From: Blastomyces gilchristii SLH14081
Lineage: Eukaryota > Ascomycota > Eurotiomycetes > Onygenales > Ajellomycetaceae
DNA length: 64,000 bases
NCBI RefSeq assembly: GCF_000003855.2
Contig: NW_003101679.1
Span: 1,339,062-1,403,061 of the forward strand
Direction of reading: 5' to 3'
The notes beneath the pieces are model-generated. The model searched no databases, was not told the DNA's origin, and was given only the letters and a program-made list of their open reading frames with translations. Below, piece after piece: positions 12,348-24,740 of the stretch. The translations under genes and the position numbers were made by a program. Every line of letters starts with the position of its first letter. Positions within the stretch are counted from its first letter, which is position 1.

Positions 12348-13131
12348 TGCGGAGTAAGTGGCCTCGCAAAGGATGCGAGGGATAAATCGAAGTCAAGATA
12401 TGGGGAGGTATAGAATGAACTGGCAGCTCGTTGTGTGTGCGTATACCAGAAGGAGAACGTTTTAAATAAGGATTGTTGTCGCAAGCTAGGTGTGTGAGTG
12501 AGGGGTGGTGGGGTGGGGGGACGAAAGGTAACTATGGCACAGAGGAACGAAACCGAAGAGTTTAGTGGAATTTTACGTGGGAATTTAATAGGAGCTTATA
12601 GGTCGACTACCATTACGGGCTGAATACGACGGCAGACACAATGATCCCTGCGAAGGGGCAATAAATCATTGTATTTCATCATAATTGTGGGATTCCCTTG
12701 GGCTTTCATAGGAGCAATTGCGAGGTTTGTTGCCATACGAGTAGTTACCTACGTTGTAGATGCCACTCACTCGCTGGGAAGACTCCAGGCTAATATTACA
12801 GTACGGTAACTAATGAGAGTACTCGATACTCGTGTATTACGATCACATGATGCTGTCTCTTGGCACTTTCGTGCGCCAAACCATCCTCACTACTAGCCTG
12901 CAGCGGGGAGAGAGAAACGATGTGGATGTGATCATGGGGCAGCTGGGCATATGGACGATCTTGCTGGCTGGTCTTTGTCTCCTTTGTTCAGACCTTACAG
13001 TGATTTGTGCTGCTTCCGTCTTGAATGCTAGCGCGTCATAGATGACACGCTTGAATGTTTTACGAGTACTTTTCCTTGCTAGTGTTTCACCACTTGACTT
13101 TATATAGATACGACTCTCCCCCAAGCGAAAC
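12348..13131. other. Divergent intergenic region between Cdb4-like and EEP genes
   Basis: 784 bp separate two genes transcribed away from each other, so it must hold both promoters. No coding capacity or clear element is seen. Confidence 0.55.
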
Positions 13132-14025
13132 ATGAAAGTGGACCGCCCATTACCCCTGCGTATCCTCACCCATAACATCCGCTATGCCACATCGGCGCCT
13201 TTCAGAGGTGAAAAGCCCTGGAAGGACCGAAAGCAACGGTTGATAAACGAACTCCATTATCATTCCCGGCACAATCCCGAGACGTTCATTTGCTTACAGG
13301 AGGTACTTCATGTCCAGTTAACCGACATCCTCTCAGGTCTCAACCCCAACGCGAACAAAGACGCCACTGCTGAATGGGCATATATTGGCGTCGGACGGGA
13401 CGACGGCAAGCAGGCAGGGGAATTCTCTCCAATCTTCTACCGCCCCGCGGTCTGGGAACTCGAAGAGTCCAAAACTGTCTGGCTCTCTGAAACCCCTTCG
13501 GTCCCATCCAGAGGCTGGGACGCTTCTTCCGTCCGAATTATCACAATTGGCGTTTTCAAGCACATTGTGAGCCGAAAGCGGGTGCTGGGCATGAATACGC
13601 ATCTTGACGACCAGGGTTCCAAGTCTAGATACGAAGCGGCGAAACTGATCCTCGGCCTGATCAACCAGTTTCTCACCAAGAACCAATTGGCCGGCCGAAA
13701 TATCAATGGTGTTTTCCTGGCGGGAGATTTCAACAGTGAAGAGAACCAGGAAGCTTATAGCGTGCTCACTGCGGCAGATTCACAACTTGTGGATGCCCAA
13801 AAGCAGGTCAATGCTGCGTTTCGATATGGCAGCGAAAATACCTATACTGGCTTTGGCTACGAGGATGAAGGGCCAAAGAGAATCGATTACGTTCTTTTCG
13901 GCCCACAGCGCGGAGCTAACATGTCCTGGATTGTTGACGGCTATGCTGTGTTGCCTAACAAATTTGATGATGGGGTGCTCAATTCGGATCATCGCGCAGT
14001 TGTTGCGGATGCTAAATTATTCTAA
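13132..14025 (+). CDS. Endonuclease/exonuclease/phosphatase (EEP) family protein
   Basis: A single exon encodes 297 aa, the length of a complete EEP domain with no extra region. The catalytic blocks are all present in order: LTHNIRYA with Asn15, CLQEV with Glu57, the NTHLDDQGS block, AGDFNSEE, KRIDYVLFG and the closing SDHRAVVAD. These residues bind Mg2+ and attack a phosphodiester in DNase I-like enzymes. There is no signal peptide or membrane segment, so it is probably cytosolic. The substrate cannot be read from the sequence; relatives include nucleases and inositol-phosphate or sphingolipid phosphodiesterases. The start Met (MKVDRPLPLRIL) lies directly before the first strand, as in stand-alone fungal members. 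Confidence 0.88.
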   Translation: MKVDRPLPLRILTHNIRYATSAPFRGEKPWKDRKQRLINELHYHSRHNPETFICLQEVLHVQLTDILSGLNPNANKDATAEWAYIGVGRDDGKQAGEFSPIFYRPAVWELEESKTVWLSETPSVPSRGWDASSVRIITIGVFKHIVSRKRVLGMNTHLDDQGSKSRYEAAKLILGLINQFLTKNQLAGRNINGVFLAGDFNSEENQEAYSVLTAADSQLVDAQKQVNAAFRYGSENTYTGFGYEDEGPKRIDYVLFGPQRGANMSWIVDGYAVLPNKFDDGVLNSDHRAVVADAKLF

Positions 14026-15108
14026 ACTATGTAGCTATATTGGCTACTATCTTTCTCCCCCCCCCCTTTTTTTTCCCCCTTTCTTTTCCCCCTCTTTTGA
14101 TTCCAACCCGCTACTATACCACGAGATTTTTTCCGCATTTTCATGACATTTATTTGACTTCTCCTTTCCACAAGAACTCATGTGATATAAAAGGCACATA
14201 GGCTGCATGGGATAAACGGAATGTATTTGCAGGTAGTAATACAATAGCATACCTAACAGTAAATACCTATATATTTTTGTAAATACGACTCACAGGCTCA
14301 TTCCTTCAGTGGTGTACCTCCTTTTATGGCTTACCTCGGTATATATATTAATCCGGGCCCCGACCCTGCTGAGTCAACCGTGGCCATTCCAGCCTCCTCC
14401 TCAGTTTTCAGAGCCGCAGCGACGATAGGATAGGATGCCCAAAGCGAAGTCGACCTGACCAAGACAAAAAGCTGAAAAAAAACGGCAAGAGGGTTTACAA
14501 TTGTAAATAACACCCCGGCGCAAAAAAACAAACTGAGCCCGGATCCGAAAACTCGGCTTTAAGGTTTTTTTCCCAATAAGAGGCGCAGCTTGTCACTCGC
14601 CCTTTGGGTGGCCCGAACTTCGCACGGTGGGTGTCAGCGACACATCCCTTCATTCATACATCGGCTTTCGGCCACCGCAGGTATGTTTTTCCCGGCCCCA
14701 ATTCCCTCCTAGGCTTTTATCGGGTCTCATTATTTATTTTCTCTTCTGCAATTCTTGCTTCGTACCCCGGGCTCTTGGTCGTGAAGGGGAATCAACGCTC
14801 CAATCATGGCGTCGCGACTCTTCCTACCTACTTTTCCTTCCCGAGTATCCTAACTCTGCGCGTCAAATTCCCTAGGTTTGCGTCGTTGGGTATATCTCGG
14901 CCCAGGGATAATACGTTATTAACTATTGTCGCCTCAGGTCCTTGTGTCTTCGTGAAGCTTTATGCAGATGATGCGTCAATAGCCACTGTCTAATCCAGTT
15001 CGCGAATCCGCTCAACATCCATCCGGGAGTGACACATAGAAAAACTACCGCACCATAACCCCCTGCCTCTACCGCCCTTGACACAACAGGACTCCATTTT
15101 TAACGACA
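14026..15108. other. Intergenic, upstream of the SNF5 gene
   Basis: 1.1 kb downstream of the EEP gene and upstream of the SNF5 gene. A C/T-rich tract sits at 14055-14098. The apparent open frame at 14604-14993 has no recognisable domain and lies in likely promoter/5' UTR sequence. No feature is supported. Confidence 0.5.
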
Positions 15109-17831
15109 ATGCCTTCTCCGGATAGCCAGGTGGCCGATGCCCCTGTGCAAGAAACCGAAACCCGGGATAATCCTCCGCAAGATGCGACTACCTTGCCGGA
15201 ACATGGTAACATAGGGGTTCAAGGGGATGGGAGCTCTACGGCGAACGCGACTTCCAACGGACAAATCGTTAATGGCTCCGCCCCAGCAGCTGCAGCAGGA
15301 GAAGGGACACAAGAGAAACAACGAACGATAGAACCTTCTGGGGTACCTAATACACATGCGCTCGAAGGGCCAATATCAAAGGTTCCAAGCCAGCCGCAAT
15401 CACCAAATTCTACAATCTCACAGGCAAGCGGCGCCACACTCAGCCGAAAACGATCTCGATCGGGTTCGATAATACGCTCTACGTCCCCTCCCCCACCATC
15501 CTCAGCCCTTCCTGTCCGCCCCCGTGAAACTCCTGCCGACAAAATATTACTTGAACAATATGTCAATCGAGAATTTCACCACTCTGGGCTAATGGCCTGG
15601 AAGAGCCCGCACCAGGAGCTTCTCCAGAAAAAGCGCGCCGAAAGAGACTACTATCTGTCTTTACAGCATGAGCGCCGGCTGAATCCTGGCGCAATATTCG
15701 GACCTGGATACGAAGGCTACGGAAACGCGCGGACTGACCTAAAATCCCAACATCCCCAGCTTCTTTATCCCTCCCATCGAAGGCGACCAGGTGGGAGGAA
15801 ATCGAAGGATCTTCGTATATCGCGAGATGATATGCTCGCGCAGGCAGAACAGCTCGAGGACTTGGTTCCCATCCGGTTAGACATCGATTGGGACAAGATT
15901 AAACTGCGAGACACCTTCACCTGGAACCTCCATGATCGAGTCACGCCGCCAGATGTATTTGCAGAGAAACTAGTTGAGGATTTGCGTCTTCCTCTCGAGT
16001 CTTGCGCGCCACTAGTGCGCCAGATCTCCCAAAGCATCCAAGACCAGCTAGCCGACTTCTACCCTCAAGTATTTATAGAGGAAGTGGCTTTAGATCCCCA
16101 CCTCCCTTATCACGCGTATAAAAATGATGAGATGCGCATCCTCGTCAAACTCAACATCACTATCGGCCAGCATACTCTAGTGGACCAATTTGAATGGGAA
16201 ATCAATAACCCACTTAATTCACCAGAGGAGTTTGCAATTCAAATGACGAAAGATCTCTCCCTTCCAGGAGAATTTACTACTGCTATCGCCCACTCCATCA
16301 GGGAGCAGATTCAACTATTCACCAAAAGCTTATATATTCTGTCACACCCCTTCGACGGTCGACCGATCGAGGATCCAGACCTTAAAGCATCCTTTCAACC
16401 ATCTCCCCTCCTTTCGCCCTTCCGCCTCTTCCAATCCGCCAAGGATTTCACACCCTACCTTTACGAGCTTAACGAAGCCGAGATTGAACGTACAGAAGTC
16501 TCCATCTCTCGGGAACAACGCCGGCAAAAACGCTCCGTCAACCGGCGTGGTGGTCCTGCTTTGCCTGATCTTAAAGACCGCCAACGAACTATCCGCACAC
16601 TGGTTGTATCTTCTGTTATACCTGGAGCAGCATCTTCAATAGAAGAGAGCCGCTTGTTCAAGCGCTCGGGTACCAGCCGGAGCAGACGCGCAACTGCCGG
16701 CCAGCGGGATGGAGGTGATGAATCAGACGATTCTGATAGCGACGAGTCGTCTGCGGACTCGCCGGCAGTATCTCACCTTTCCCAAGGCACCGCCAGGACG
16801 AGAGGCATGAGAGGTGCCGCGTCCGTTGCACAGGCTGCAATGCGCGCCAATCTCGTCCGGTCTGCCACCCCAGAAGTCATGAGCCTCCACGAACCGAGAA
16901 CCTCAGCTCGACATCGCGATTACAGGGACGAGAGCTCCGACGTGCCTGATAAACTCATCGTGAAATTGAAAATTGGCCGCGAAAAACTCCGCCAATTCTT
17001 AAAGGACATAAAGAGCAACAAGACGCATAAATCCTCAGCCGCAAGGGGATCCACGCCATCTACGGGCACGAAGAATGTAGCTCAGACGACAGCCACAACA
17101 ACAACTACTCGCAGCTCCATGGGTCCGCCGCAATCCCAAGCTCCTCAGCCAACACCACCAAAACGTCCCTCCGCATCGCAGCTTAACGGTGTAATCGATG
17201 CACCTAACCCCCCTCAACCAGGGGTCCCAGGGGTACGTAGTTACATCCAGCAACCAACCTCCTACTAACCAACAAAATGTCTACACCACGTCCACTAACA
17301 TCCTACCTCCAGCCTCCACCCCCATCCTGGCTCGTCCGTGGTTTAAATAATCTCAAACGCTCCTACCCCCGTGACTCTTTCGAAGGTACCATGCGATACA
17401 CAGCCGTAGACCCGCACACCGGCCTCCCCCTCGCAAACGCCGCAACCACCCATGCAGGCCAGAAGCTGACATATAAATATTTCCCGCGCATCCGCTGCCA
17501 CGATTGTCCCGGGAAACTATACACACCCGGCCCAGCGATGACTGTAGATAATTTCGAGGTTCATTTAAAGAATCGCCAGCATAAGGAGAGGGTGGAGGAG
17601 AGGCATGCGAAGGCGGCGGCGGAGGCGGAGGCGGCGGCAGGTGGTGCTGCTGGCGCTGGCAATGCTGCTCCTTCTGCCCCTGGCACCAGTACTGGTGAAG
17701 AAGCGGGTGCTGGGGATGGTGCCGGGAAGACTAACTCTGGCGCCGGAGAAAATACTACGGTTTCCGGTATCGATGCCACTGCAGCTACTGCTACCGGAAC
17801 CACTGCGTCGTCTGCCGATACTGCCTCGTAG
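15109..17831 (+). CDS. SNF5/SMARCB1-family chromatin remodelling subunit
   Basis: Two exons (15109-17232 and 17313-17831) give 880 aa. The 80-nt intron has GTACGT, a CTAAC branch site and CTCCAG, and joins in frame. The SNF5 homology region (about residues 253-412) holds the two tandem repeats: IRLDIDWDKIKLRDTF...FAEKLVEDL and ILVKLNITIGQHTLVDQFEW...FAIQMTKDL. The N-terminus is low in complexity and Pro/Ser-rich. After the repeats comes an acidic Asp/Ser segment. A C-terminal extension contains PSWLVRGLNN, then CHDC (Cys770, Cys773) and HLKNRQH, which together could bind zinc. This extension is typical of filamentous ascomycetes. The protein is a core scaffold of SWI/SNF- or RSC-type remodellers; whether it is Snf5 or Sfh1 is not settled here. 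It ends in an Ala/Gly-rich tail encoded by a GCGGCGGAGG-type repeat. Confidence 0.9.
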
Positions 17832-18791
17832 ATTAGTGAATTCAGGCGGATCAAGGGGAGGTCCTCATAGTATTTTTGTATCGATTGGACACGGAAAGAA
17901 TGCTGATGATCTATCTCCCTTCTCGCTCGTGGATGTGAGAGATTTGAGAGTGGGGAAGTTTGCGTGAAAAGAGCGTCGTTTTTAGAAGCCTCCCTCCATT
18001 TTATCCCTTTATGTCATTATTATTACCTTATTTTATCATCAGCATCATGATTATCTTGCCTACCACATTGTATGGAGTAGATTAATTTACCTCCTCTTTT
18101 TGTTTCCTTCCATTTTCTATGCTGCCCTTGATTTTAGGAAACGAGCCAATTATCTCTTTAGTAAATAACTACAGCTACCATTTTCAATTCCTTCCCTATG
18201 TCCCGAAATCTCTGTACTTTCTCTGTGGAACTATATTCCGTATTTATTTAAATAGTTAACAAGCTGAGAGGAAAAAATTATACAAAAAAAATCAAAGTTT
18301 TTCTCCGATTTCAAAGGATGAACAGAAGTAATTTCAATTGGATGGCGTAGCAGGATATATGTATTTGGGTAAACGAGCTGGGGTTGAAAAAGAATCACCA
18401 GGTGAATATACTACATAGGGAGCAAACTATTCCCTATTAAAAAAAGGAAATAACATAAAAATGACAATAGCTATTTTACGTAAAACGATGGATTAACAAT
18501 CGAATGTCAGATTGATAGGAATATGTAGATAGACCGCAGAAATTGAGATAGGGCTAGAAGATTTGAGCAACATTCCACAGACAAATTAACAATTGACATT
18601 CAACGTATTGACAAGGAGGAATAACCCATATTGAATATCTCACTCAAAACCATATAAATCAGATCACAAGGAAAGGCAAAAAGAAAGAAAAAAAAAAGGG
18701 CAAAAAAAGGTGTCAGCTAGATGCAAGAGAAGCAAATCCACGTAGCATAGATCAAATCATAAACACATCATCAGAAAAATGATCGATAGCA
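17832..18791. other. Convergent intergenic region (SNF5 and Pds5 3' ends)
   Basis: 960 bp between two convergent genes. AT-rich, with no coding signal. It presumably contains both 3' UTRs and polyadenylation sites. Confidence 0.55.
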
Positions 18792-21700
18792 TCAACGCGC
18801 CCTCCGTGTCGACCTCCTAATCGGTCCGGCCTCAACAGCAGCGGCGGCAGGCTGCTTCTGATCTGGAGATTCAGTCTCTGTATTACTCGTCCGTCTCTTG
18901 CCGGGAGGTTTGCCCCGACCCCTGCCCCTACCTCTCGTAGCAGCGACAGGCGAGGAGGGTTTGTCTTGCTGCAGTTGTTTCTTTCTAGGCGTTTGGCGCT
19001 TAGACCTTGACGGTGGGAGAGGGAGAGATTTCTGGGCGTCCTCCATCGGTTCACCTTCATCGTCATCGCCAGAGAGAGAGCTAGGCGTAGCGTTGTTCTG
19101 ATCTTCCTTTTCCCCTTCCTTCTGTCCTCCCTCCTCCGCCTCTTCTGCTTCCTCTTCTGCCTCAGACGATTCTCTCTCCCCACTGCCGTCTTCTTCTGAT
19201 TCGTCACTATTGTTCCCCTCTTCCTCCGCTTTGTTTTGTTCCTCTTCCCATTCCACCATTTCCATGTCATCCTCGTCGCTATCTCCCTCAGCATATGAAA
19301 TACCAGCCTTGGTTCCTCGCCCGCTTCTACGGCGGGCTTTTGATTCAGCTTCGCCTAGCCGTCCGCCACCCCCCTCCCAATCATCTTCGTCGCTCGTCTT
19401 CCTCCGCTTGGCAGGCTTTACACCCGCTTCCGCAAGTGAAGATTTGCGAATCGGGAGAGACTTCTCTTTACTATCTCTGCGAGCCTTTTTAGATGAAAAA
19501 CTCGAAAATTTGGCGCCAGCACCACTAGTCTTGCCCATTGACGATAGGTCCACCTTCCGTTTTCGCGTTTGGCTCGGCCCATTAGATGCTGACTGAGTCC
19601 TTGGTTTCATGAACAATCGGACAATGCGATCGAGCTTATCATCAACTTCCTCTGCTAAGTAATTTTTTTCGGCAATGGACAGTGCTTCACTGTGGATGGG
19701 TATAGTTGTAAAAAGCGAGCTGGGTAGTCGCATCTTGCCAGGATAAGTTTGTAGGATGTTAGCTGCTCCACTGCCACCGCTGCCGCCAATTTTATGTTGC
19801 TGGGAATATAATTCTGCGAAGCGACGAGTGGTGGCCTGGGCAAGGTCGGAAAGGGTATATAGGCGAGTGGACATCATTGCTGAGCCGGTGATGGCATCTC
19901 GAACCTGCTTGACTCGTTGCATGATGTGGAAGATGAGGGAGAGGTTGTTTTCGTTGGCGACAGCGGACAGATAGAAAAGGATGTATCTGGCGAAATCTGC
20001 TAGGTCATCCACTTTAGTGGATTCATCGGATGATTCAGGAGGATAATCAGGATGGTATGCTAAAAGTGAAAGAAGACGAGCGGCCAGTGACTCCATGACT
20101 GTCTGCTCTGATCCCTTGTCATTGTTTTGCGACAGGCGAATAAAGAAATGTGTTCGAGATCGCAGCCAGGTAAGTGTGCTGTCCTTCAGGTTTCTATTTG
20201 GCTCGAATGCCAGGAGGAAAGTAACAGTATACCATCTCGTACCCAAGTGTGTCGTTTGTGTAAGTTTCTTCTTTAGTTGTCCAATGAAACTTGACCTCAC
20301 GGGCTCTAATTGATCCTGTGCAACCAAGGCAACAGCATTGAAATCTTTCGGCGTCACCATCTTTTCACAGATTGCGTGAGCGCTACTGAGCTTGATGATA
20401 AGCTTTGCGGCGAGTAGACGAAGTCTTGACTTTTGTGTTGCTGGAGAATTCTGTTTCTTAGACAGTTCACCATCGTTGGCAACAAGGGTATTGAGAATTT
20501 TGTAAACAGGTTCGGCATAAGAACGGAAAGACTCCTCGTCTTCGGTGCTTTGCTTCGCACGGACTCTGTTCACAAGGACCCTTAGGGCCCATTCCTTAGC
20601 AGCCGTCTCATTGTCGATATCGTCAGACCATGCATATCCAGCGGACGGGTTCGATGTCCGATTATTTAATAGAATGTCGTCCGTAGCGATGGAGATAATG
20701 GCATCGCCCTCCTCATCGGCAATCTCTGGCGCTAGAAGATTGATTTGGGATATTGTCGCAAGTTTAGTGAGAAAGTATTGCGAATTGTAGGTACAATTTT
20801 GGACTGATTGCTTTATCAGGTCTTTGGCATACATCTGCTTCTTATCTGACGTGGCCATAATTATCGAGACGGCATGTTTTGCGGCTTTGGGTGACGAGCT
20901 GTATAGGGCGTAGTTGGTAAGAGCAATTAAAAATTTGCGCTCCGTGGGAAGCTTAGCAGGCAACTTCTTCGCAAACCCTGCGCACGCTTTTAATATCTCT
21001 TCCACGCCCGCCTCATCGGATTGCTTCGCGCTTGGAGCATGGGATTCCAGGTCTTTGCACATGTCTTGGACATGTGCCTCGAGAACCTCCGGGTTTTGGG
21101 ATGAGACTTCTCTTAACATTTCATGTGCAGTATTCCCAAGCCCGAGTTCGTCACTTCTCGCCACGTCCATAATCGCAGGGATATGACTCCGATTGAAGAT
21201 TAAAGAGCTACTCCGGTAAACCAACGGAGTTAAAGACTCGAGCAAGCTTGTAGAAACAGACGTGTTTCCTTGGATCCGCTTCGATAACTCCCTGATTGCC
21301 TTCGTAACAGTTCTATAGTCACTGACAGCAGCCATAGCGAAACGAATAAGCTGATAGCTACGCCGGTCATGCATTTTTGCAAATTTCCAGAGGTCCGCTG
21401 AAACTTTGGCTTGGTCTGGAAGCATTTTGGCCAGGTTATCAATGACTTTGGTTAGTTTTGACTTGGTAGTTTCCTCATCACTGTCCATTACACCGCCCTA
21501 AAATCACTGTTAGACATTGTACCATTCGTATGAATACGCAGGGGACTTAAACTTACGTTGTATTCCTCACATGCCGTTAAGTAGAACGTCATAAAGGTCC
21601 TCATGCTTAACTGACGGGCCTGAAGCGCGAAAAAAACCTTTTTAGCCCGTTCATCCAGCCCCTTAACCAGTGTAAGAATACGTCGAACACGGATCATTTC

Positions 21701-23671
21701 AATATCAGTCTCTGTATAACCTTCACCCTCTCGCATTGCGCTTTTCAATTTCCGCAACTGACTCGAATCGCCCTTCACAGCCTTTGATTTCAGGGGAGGA
21801 TAATTCAGCGGTAGAAGAAGTTCGAATATCACATGGTCAAGAAGAACTTGAATATCAAGATTATTCGTGTAATAAGCGTCGAGGATTCTTGAGGGAATGT
21901 CCTTCAGAATCATTGTAACTTGCTCATTACCCACCTCAATTTCACCGGATGCGACTCCCCACATGCGCGCCAGAATTTTCATGGCATGCTCACGGACAGC
22001 GTGCTTTCGATCCTTAACGCGCTCAGCCAGAACGGAAAGAACAGAACCTTGATCGGAAATCCCACCACTGATTCCAAGTTTCTTGACAGTATCCGAGAAA
22101 CCAAACGTTCCAATTACTTCAACTGCGGCAATTCTGACCCTTTCATCCGCGTCTCCAAGCATTTTCGCTAGACTATGAACGAGATCTTGCTCTTCATTTG
22201 TGCTGAGCCCAGAACCACCAGCGGATGTAAGTATGATTCGACCGATCCCTGTAACCCAAGCAGCCCGTACTGATGCAGATTTATCCTGACGTCGACTAAG
22301 AAAGCTTTGGTATGCAGTAGAATGAGCTTGAGAAAAGGGTTTAGGAGCGAGCGGTAGTAGTAGAGCATTTGGTTGCGTGATTTGAGAATCGTCAGTCAAT
22401 CTTGCGGGAGGGTAGGCAGCTGGATCCATGGTCGGTGGTGTTGGAGGGCCTGCGACGCCAATGCCAGCGGTGACATCGCCAATTGTTTGCGTGGCGAGAA
22501 GCCGTAGTGATACAGATTCTGCGGACAATTCCGCTTCAAGTTGTGGGATCACGTTTTGAAGAACATCCGGACAAGCGCGCCACACCTCTCGTATAAGGCG
22601 ATGTGCCTTGCTTAGCTCTTTAATGTTTTCAGCCTCATCATCGGAGTCATCAATGCTGGCGCGACGATGCGCCTTCGACAGTCCATTCGCCCCCGAAGGA
22701 CCCGAAGCATCTATGATCACATTGTTGAAATACTGGCTCACGTAGCTCGTCATCTTTTCAGGGCACGCGTTGCATATGGCCTTAGCCATGTTATAAGCCG
22801 GAGGATACTCTTTTAGTAGCAATGTCCCTTGCTTTGAATCTATATGCACACTGTTCTTTTTACTTTTGCTGCTGGTAGAGTGCTCTACGATCCGCGGATC
22901 GACGCGCAGGAATTGCGCAATAATAACATCAATGATTTCCGGCGCAAGAACGGAGGATTCATCAATAATAGGCGCTAAAAGTCGTGTCATATCATATTCC
23001 ACATTTTTCGCCAGTTCCTCGCCCGTGGAAGATTTCGATGAGCCCGACACGATATCGAAACATGATGAAAATAGCGGGAGAATTAGGGTATCAGGAGCGT
23101 CCAGATCTGTCAGGAGTACAATGCTTTTAACGTCCGCGAGTGACGAAAGAACGTAAACGTGCTGCTCATTGTATGCATTAGAGGGATCCGCGAGGGCAGG
23201 AATTATAGAGGTGACGATGGTGGTAAATATATCCTATCGCAGTTCTCTATGTTAGCATTCCTTCGCTTCCTGAGGACCTATCCAAAGAATGCCGCCTCGA
23301 CTCGCATTTCTCTGTACCTTTAGCTGATTGCCTGTAAAGGGGGCGTTTGGGGCGCAGAGGCGCAAAATATCCACCACGCAACAAGCCGTCCATGCTCGCA
23401 CACCTTTATCCCTGTGTCCCAGCAAATGTCCACTTGCCAAATCCTGGGAAACATTCTTCAGCGAATCCTTATCCGTCTCTTCCTGGTCTAGTTGTCGCAG
23501 CTCAAGCGCGAGTGATTCCAGTCTCTCCAGCAAGTCTGCAACCGGGATCGCTCGACCAGCCCGCCACGAGAGCGTATCATTGAACCTGAGGCGGCGGAGG
23601 CCACTTGGTTCTTCCTCAGGCTCAGCAACTTCAGGCGTAGTGGCGAGCGAATGTCGAGTGCGCGCGGGCAT
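18792..23671 (-). CDS. pds5: Sister chromatid cohesion protein Pds5 (BimD/Spo76 family)
   Basis: Three exons (23671-23318, 23233-21557, 21497-18792) give 1,578 aa, the expected size for fungal Pds5. The start reads LRFNDTLSWRAG, LLERLESLALELRQLDQEE and GVRAWTACCVVDILRLCAPNAPF, the hallmark N-terminal block of the family. HEAT-type helical repeats fill most of the protein, including VHSLAKMLGDADERVRIAAVE and VLAERVKDRKHAVREHAMK. The last ~240 residues are acidic and basic low-complexity sequence, ending with RGRGRGKPPGKRR, which resembles an AT-hook. Pds5 binds the Scc1 subunit of cohesin and governs cohesin loading, release and acetylation on chromosomes in the nucleus. Introns are 84 and 59 nt. 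The last exon opens directly upstream of an internal Met that could be mistaken for a start of a separate gene. Confidence 0.95.
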
Positions 23672-24740
23672 CGTCGTTTTACAGAGAGGGGGGGCGTGTC
23701 TGAATGGATTAGTCGACCATGTGGTTGTTGGCGAAGAGAGAGAAGAAAGGGGAAGGTCGCAGAAATCTGGCTATGATTGGTCTGATTGGGACAAACCGGG
23801 GGAGGTTTTGCCAGGCTCACAAGCCGCAACTGTGACAGCAATGGGTTCAACGGGAGGCCAGGTGGTCCCGAGCTATCTCTACGCTGGATTCGAAATGCGA
23901 AGTGAATTTCTTTTCGCTGGCGCGACTCCGGAGAGACGCGTCGGGGTTAAACTCAAGGTACCAGGTTGGTCACGTGGTATGACGGTAATATAACCTCTAA
24001 TTATTACTGTATGCCTGTGTATTTTAACCCTAGCTGTGAAAAAATCAAAGATGTTTGTCGTTGAATGCTTCTTCCGAGTTCGACCTCGCCCCTGTCCCCT
24101 CGTCTGGCCGCGAGGCACAATTAGCGCGATACCATTAGTGTAACAACTAAGCAGTTACTAGCTCAGAAGTACCACCAATAATTTCTCATACTAAATTCTA
24201 TGCAATCTGATTTGTTGATACAGATTCACTATCTCATATTTTCTACTCTGTGTTACTGCTGTTCATCATCATCAAATTTCCTAGCCATCTACTCAAACTT
24301 ATATCTGATATTAGTATAAAAGAAAGAGAGAAAGAGAGAATAAAGATAGAGCTTCAAGATTAAGATCCGTGTGCTGTATAATAATATTCCTCTCTGTCAG
24401 AAAAGCTGATGTTGACAGGAGTTCTATTCTAATATCTAGTTAATGTCTCTCTTAATTAGGGGTAACTTAACTAGATCAAATAGATTACATAAATTACACT
24501 AAAACACATCAATACAATCGATATTTAATATTCTACGGTACGCGCTAAAAAACCGCGCTAATTGTGCCGCCGAGGAGATTGTTGGTCATGTGAGGTGTTA
24601 CAAGGATATCTTTCTTATCCTACGAAGTCTCAATTTTACACCTCACTTAGTATCTGAAAACACTTCCCAGGAAATTGAGAGCGAAATTTTGCAAAGTATC
24701 GCACATGATTCTGGTAACTACCAATCTCGCTATATCTACT
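23672..24740. other. Intergenic between Pds5 start and MFS 3' end
   Basis: 1.07 kb. The first ~300 bp should be the Pds5 promoter. Most of the remainder is the AT-rich TIR element listed separately. The rest holds the MFS 3' UTR. Confidence 0.5.
24114..24568. mobile_element. Candidate 455-bp MITE-like element with 15-bp TIRs
   Basis: GGCACAATTAGCGCG at 24114-24128 is repeated as its exact reverse complement CGCGCTAATTGTGCC at 24554-24568. The sequence between is AT-rich, has no open frame of note and few CG dinucleotides. This differs from the flanking DNA. Short non-coding DNA bounded by perfect inverted repeats is the form of a MITE or a deleted DNA transposon. I could not find a convincing target-site duplication: the flanks GCCGCGA and GCCGAGG match only partly. 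The superfamily is therefore open and the element may be old. Confidence 0.55.
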
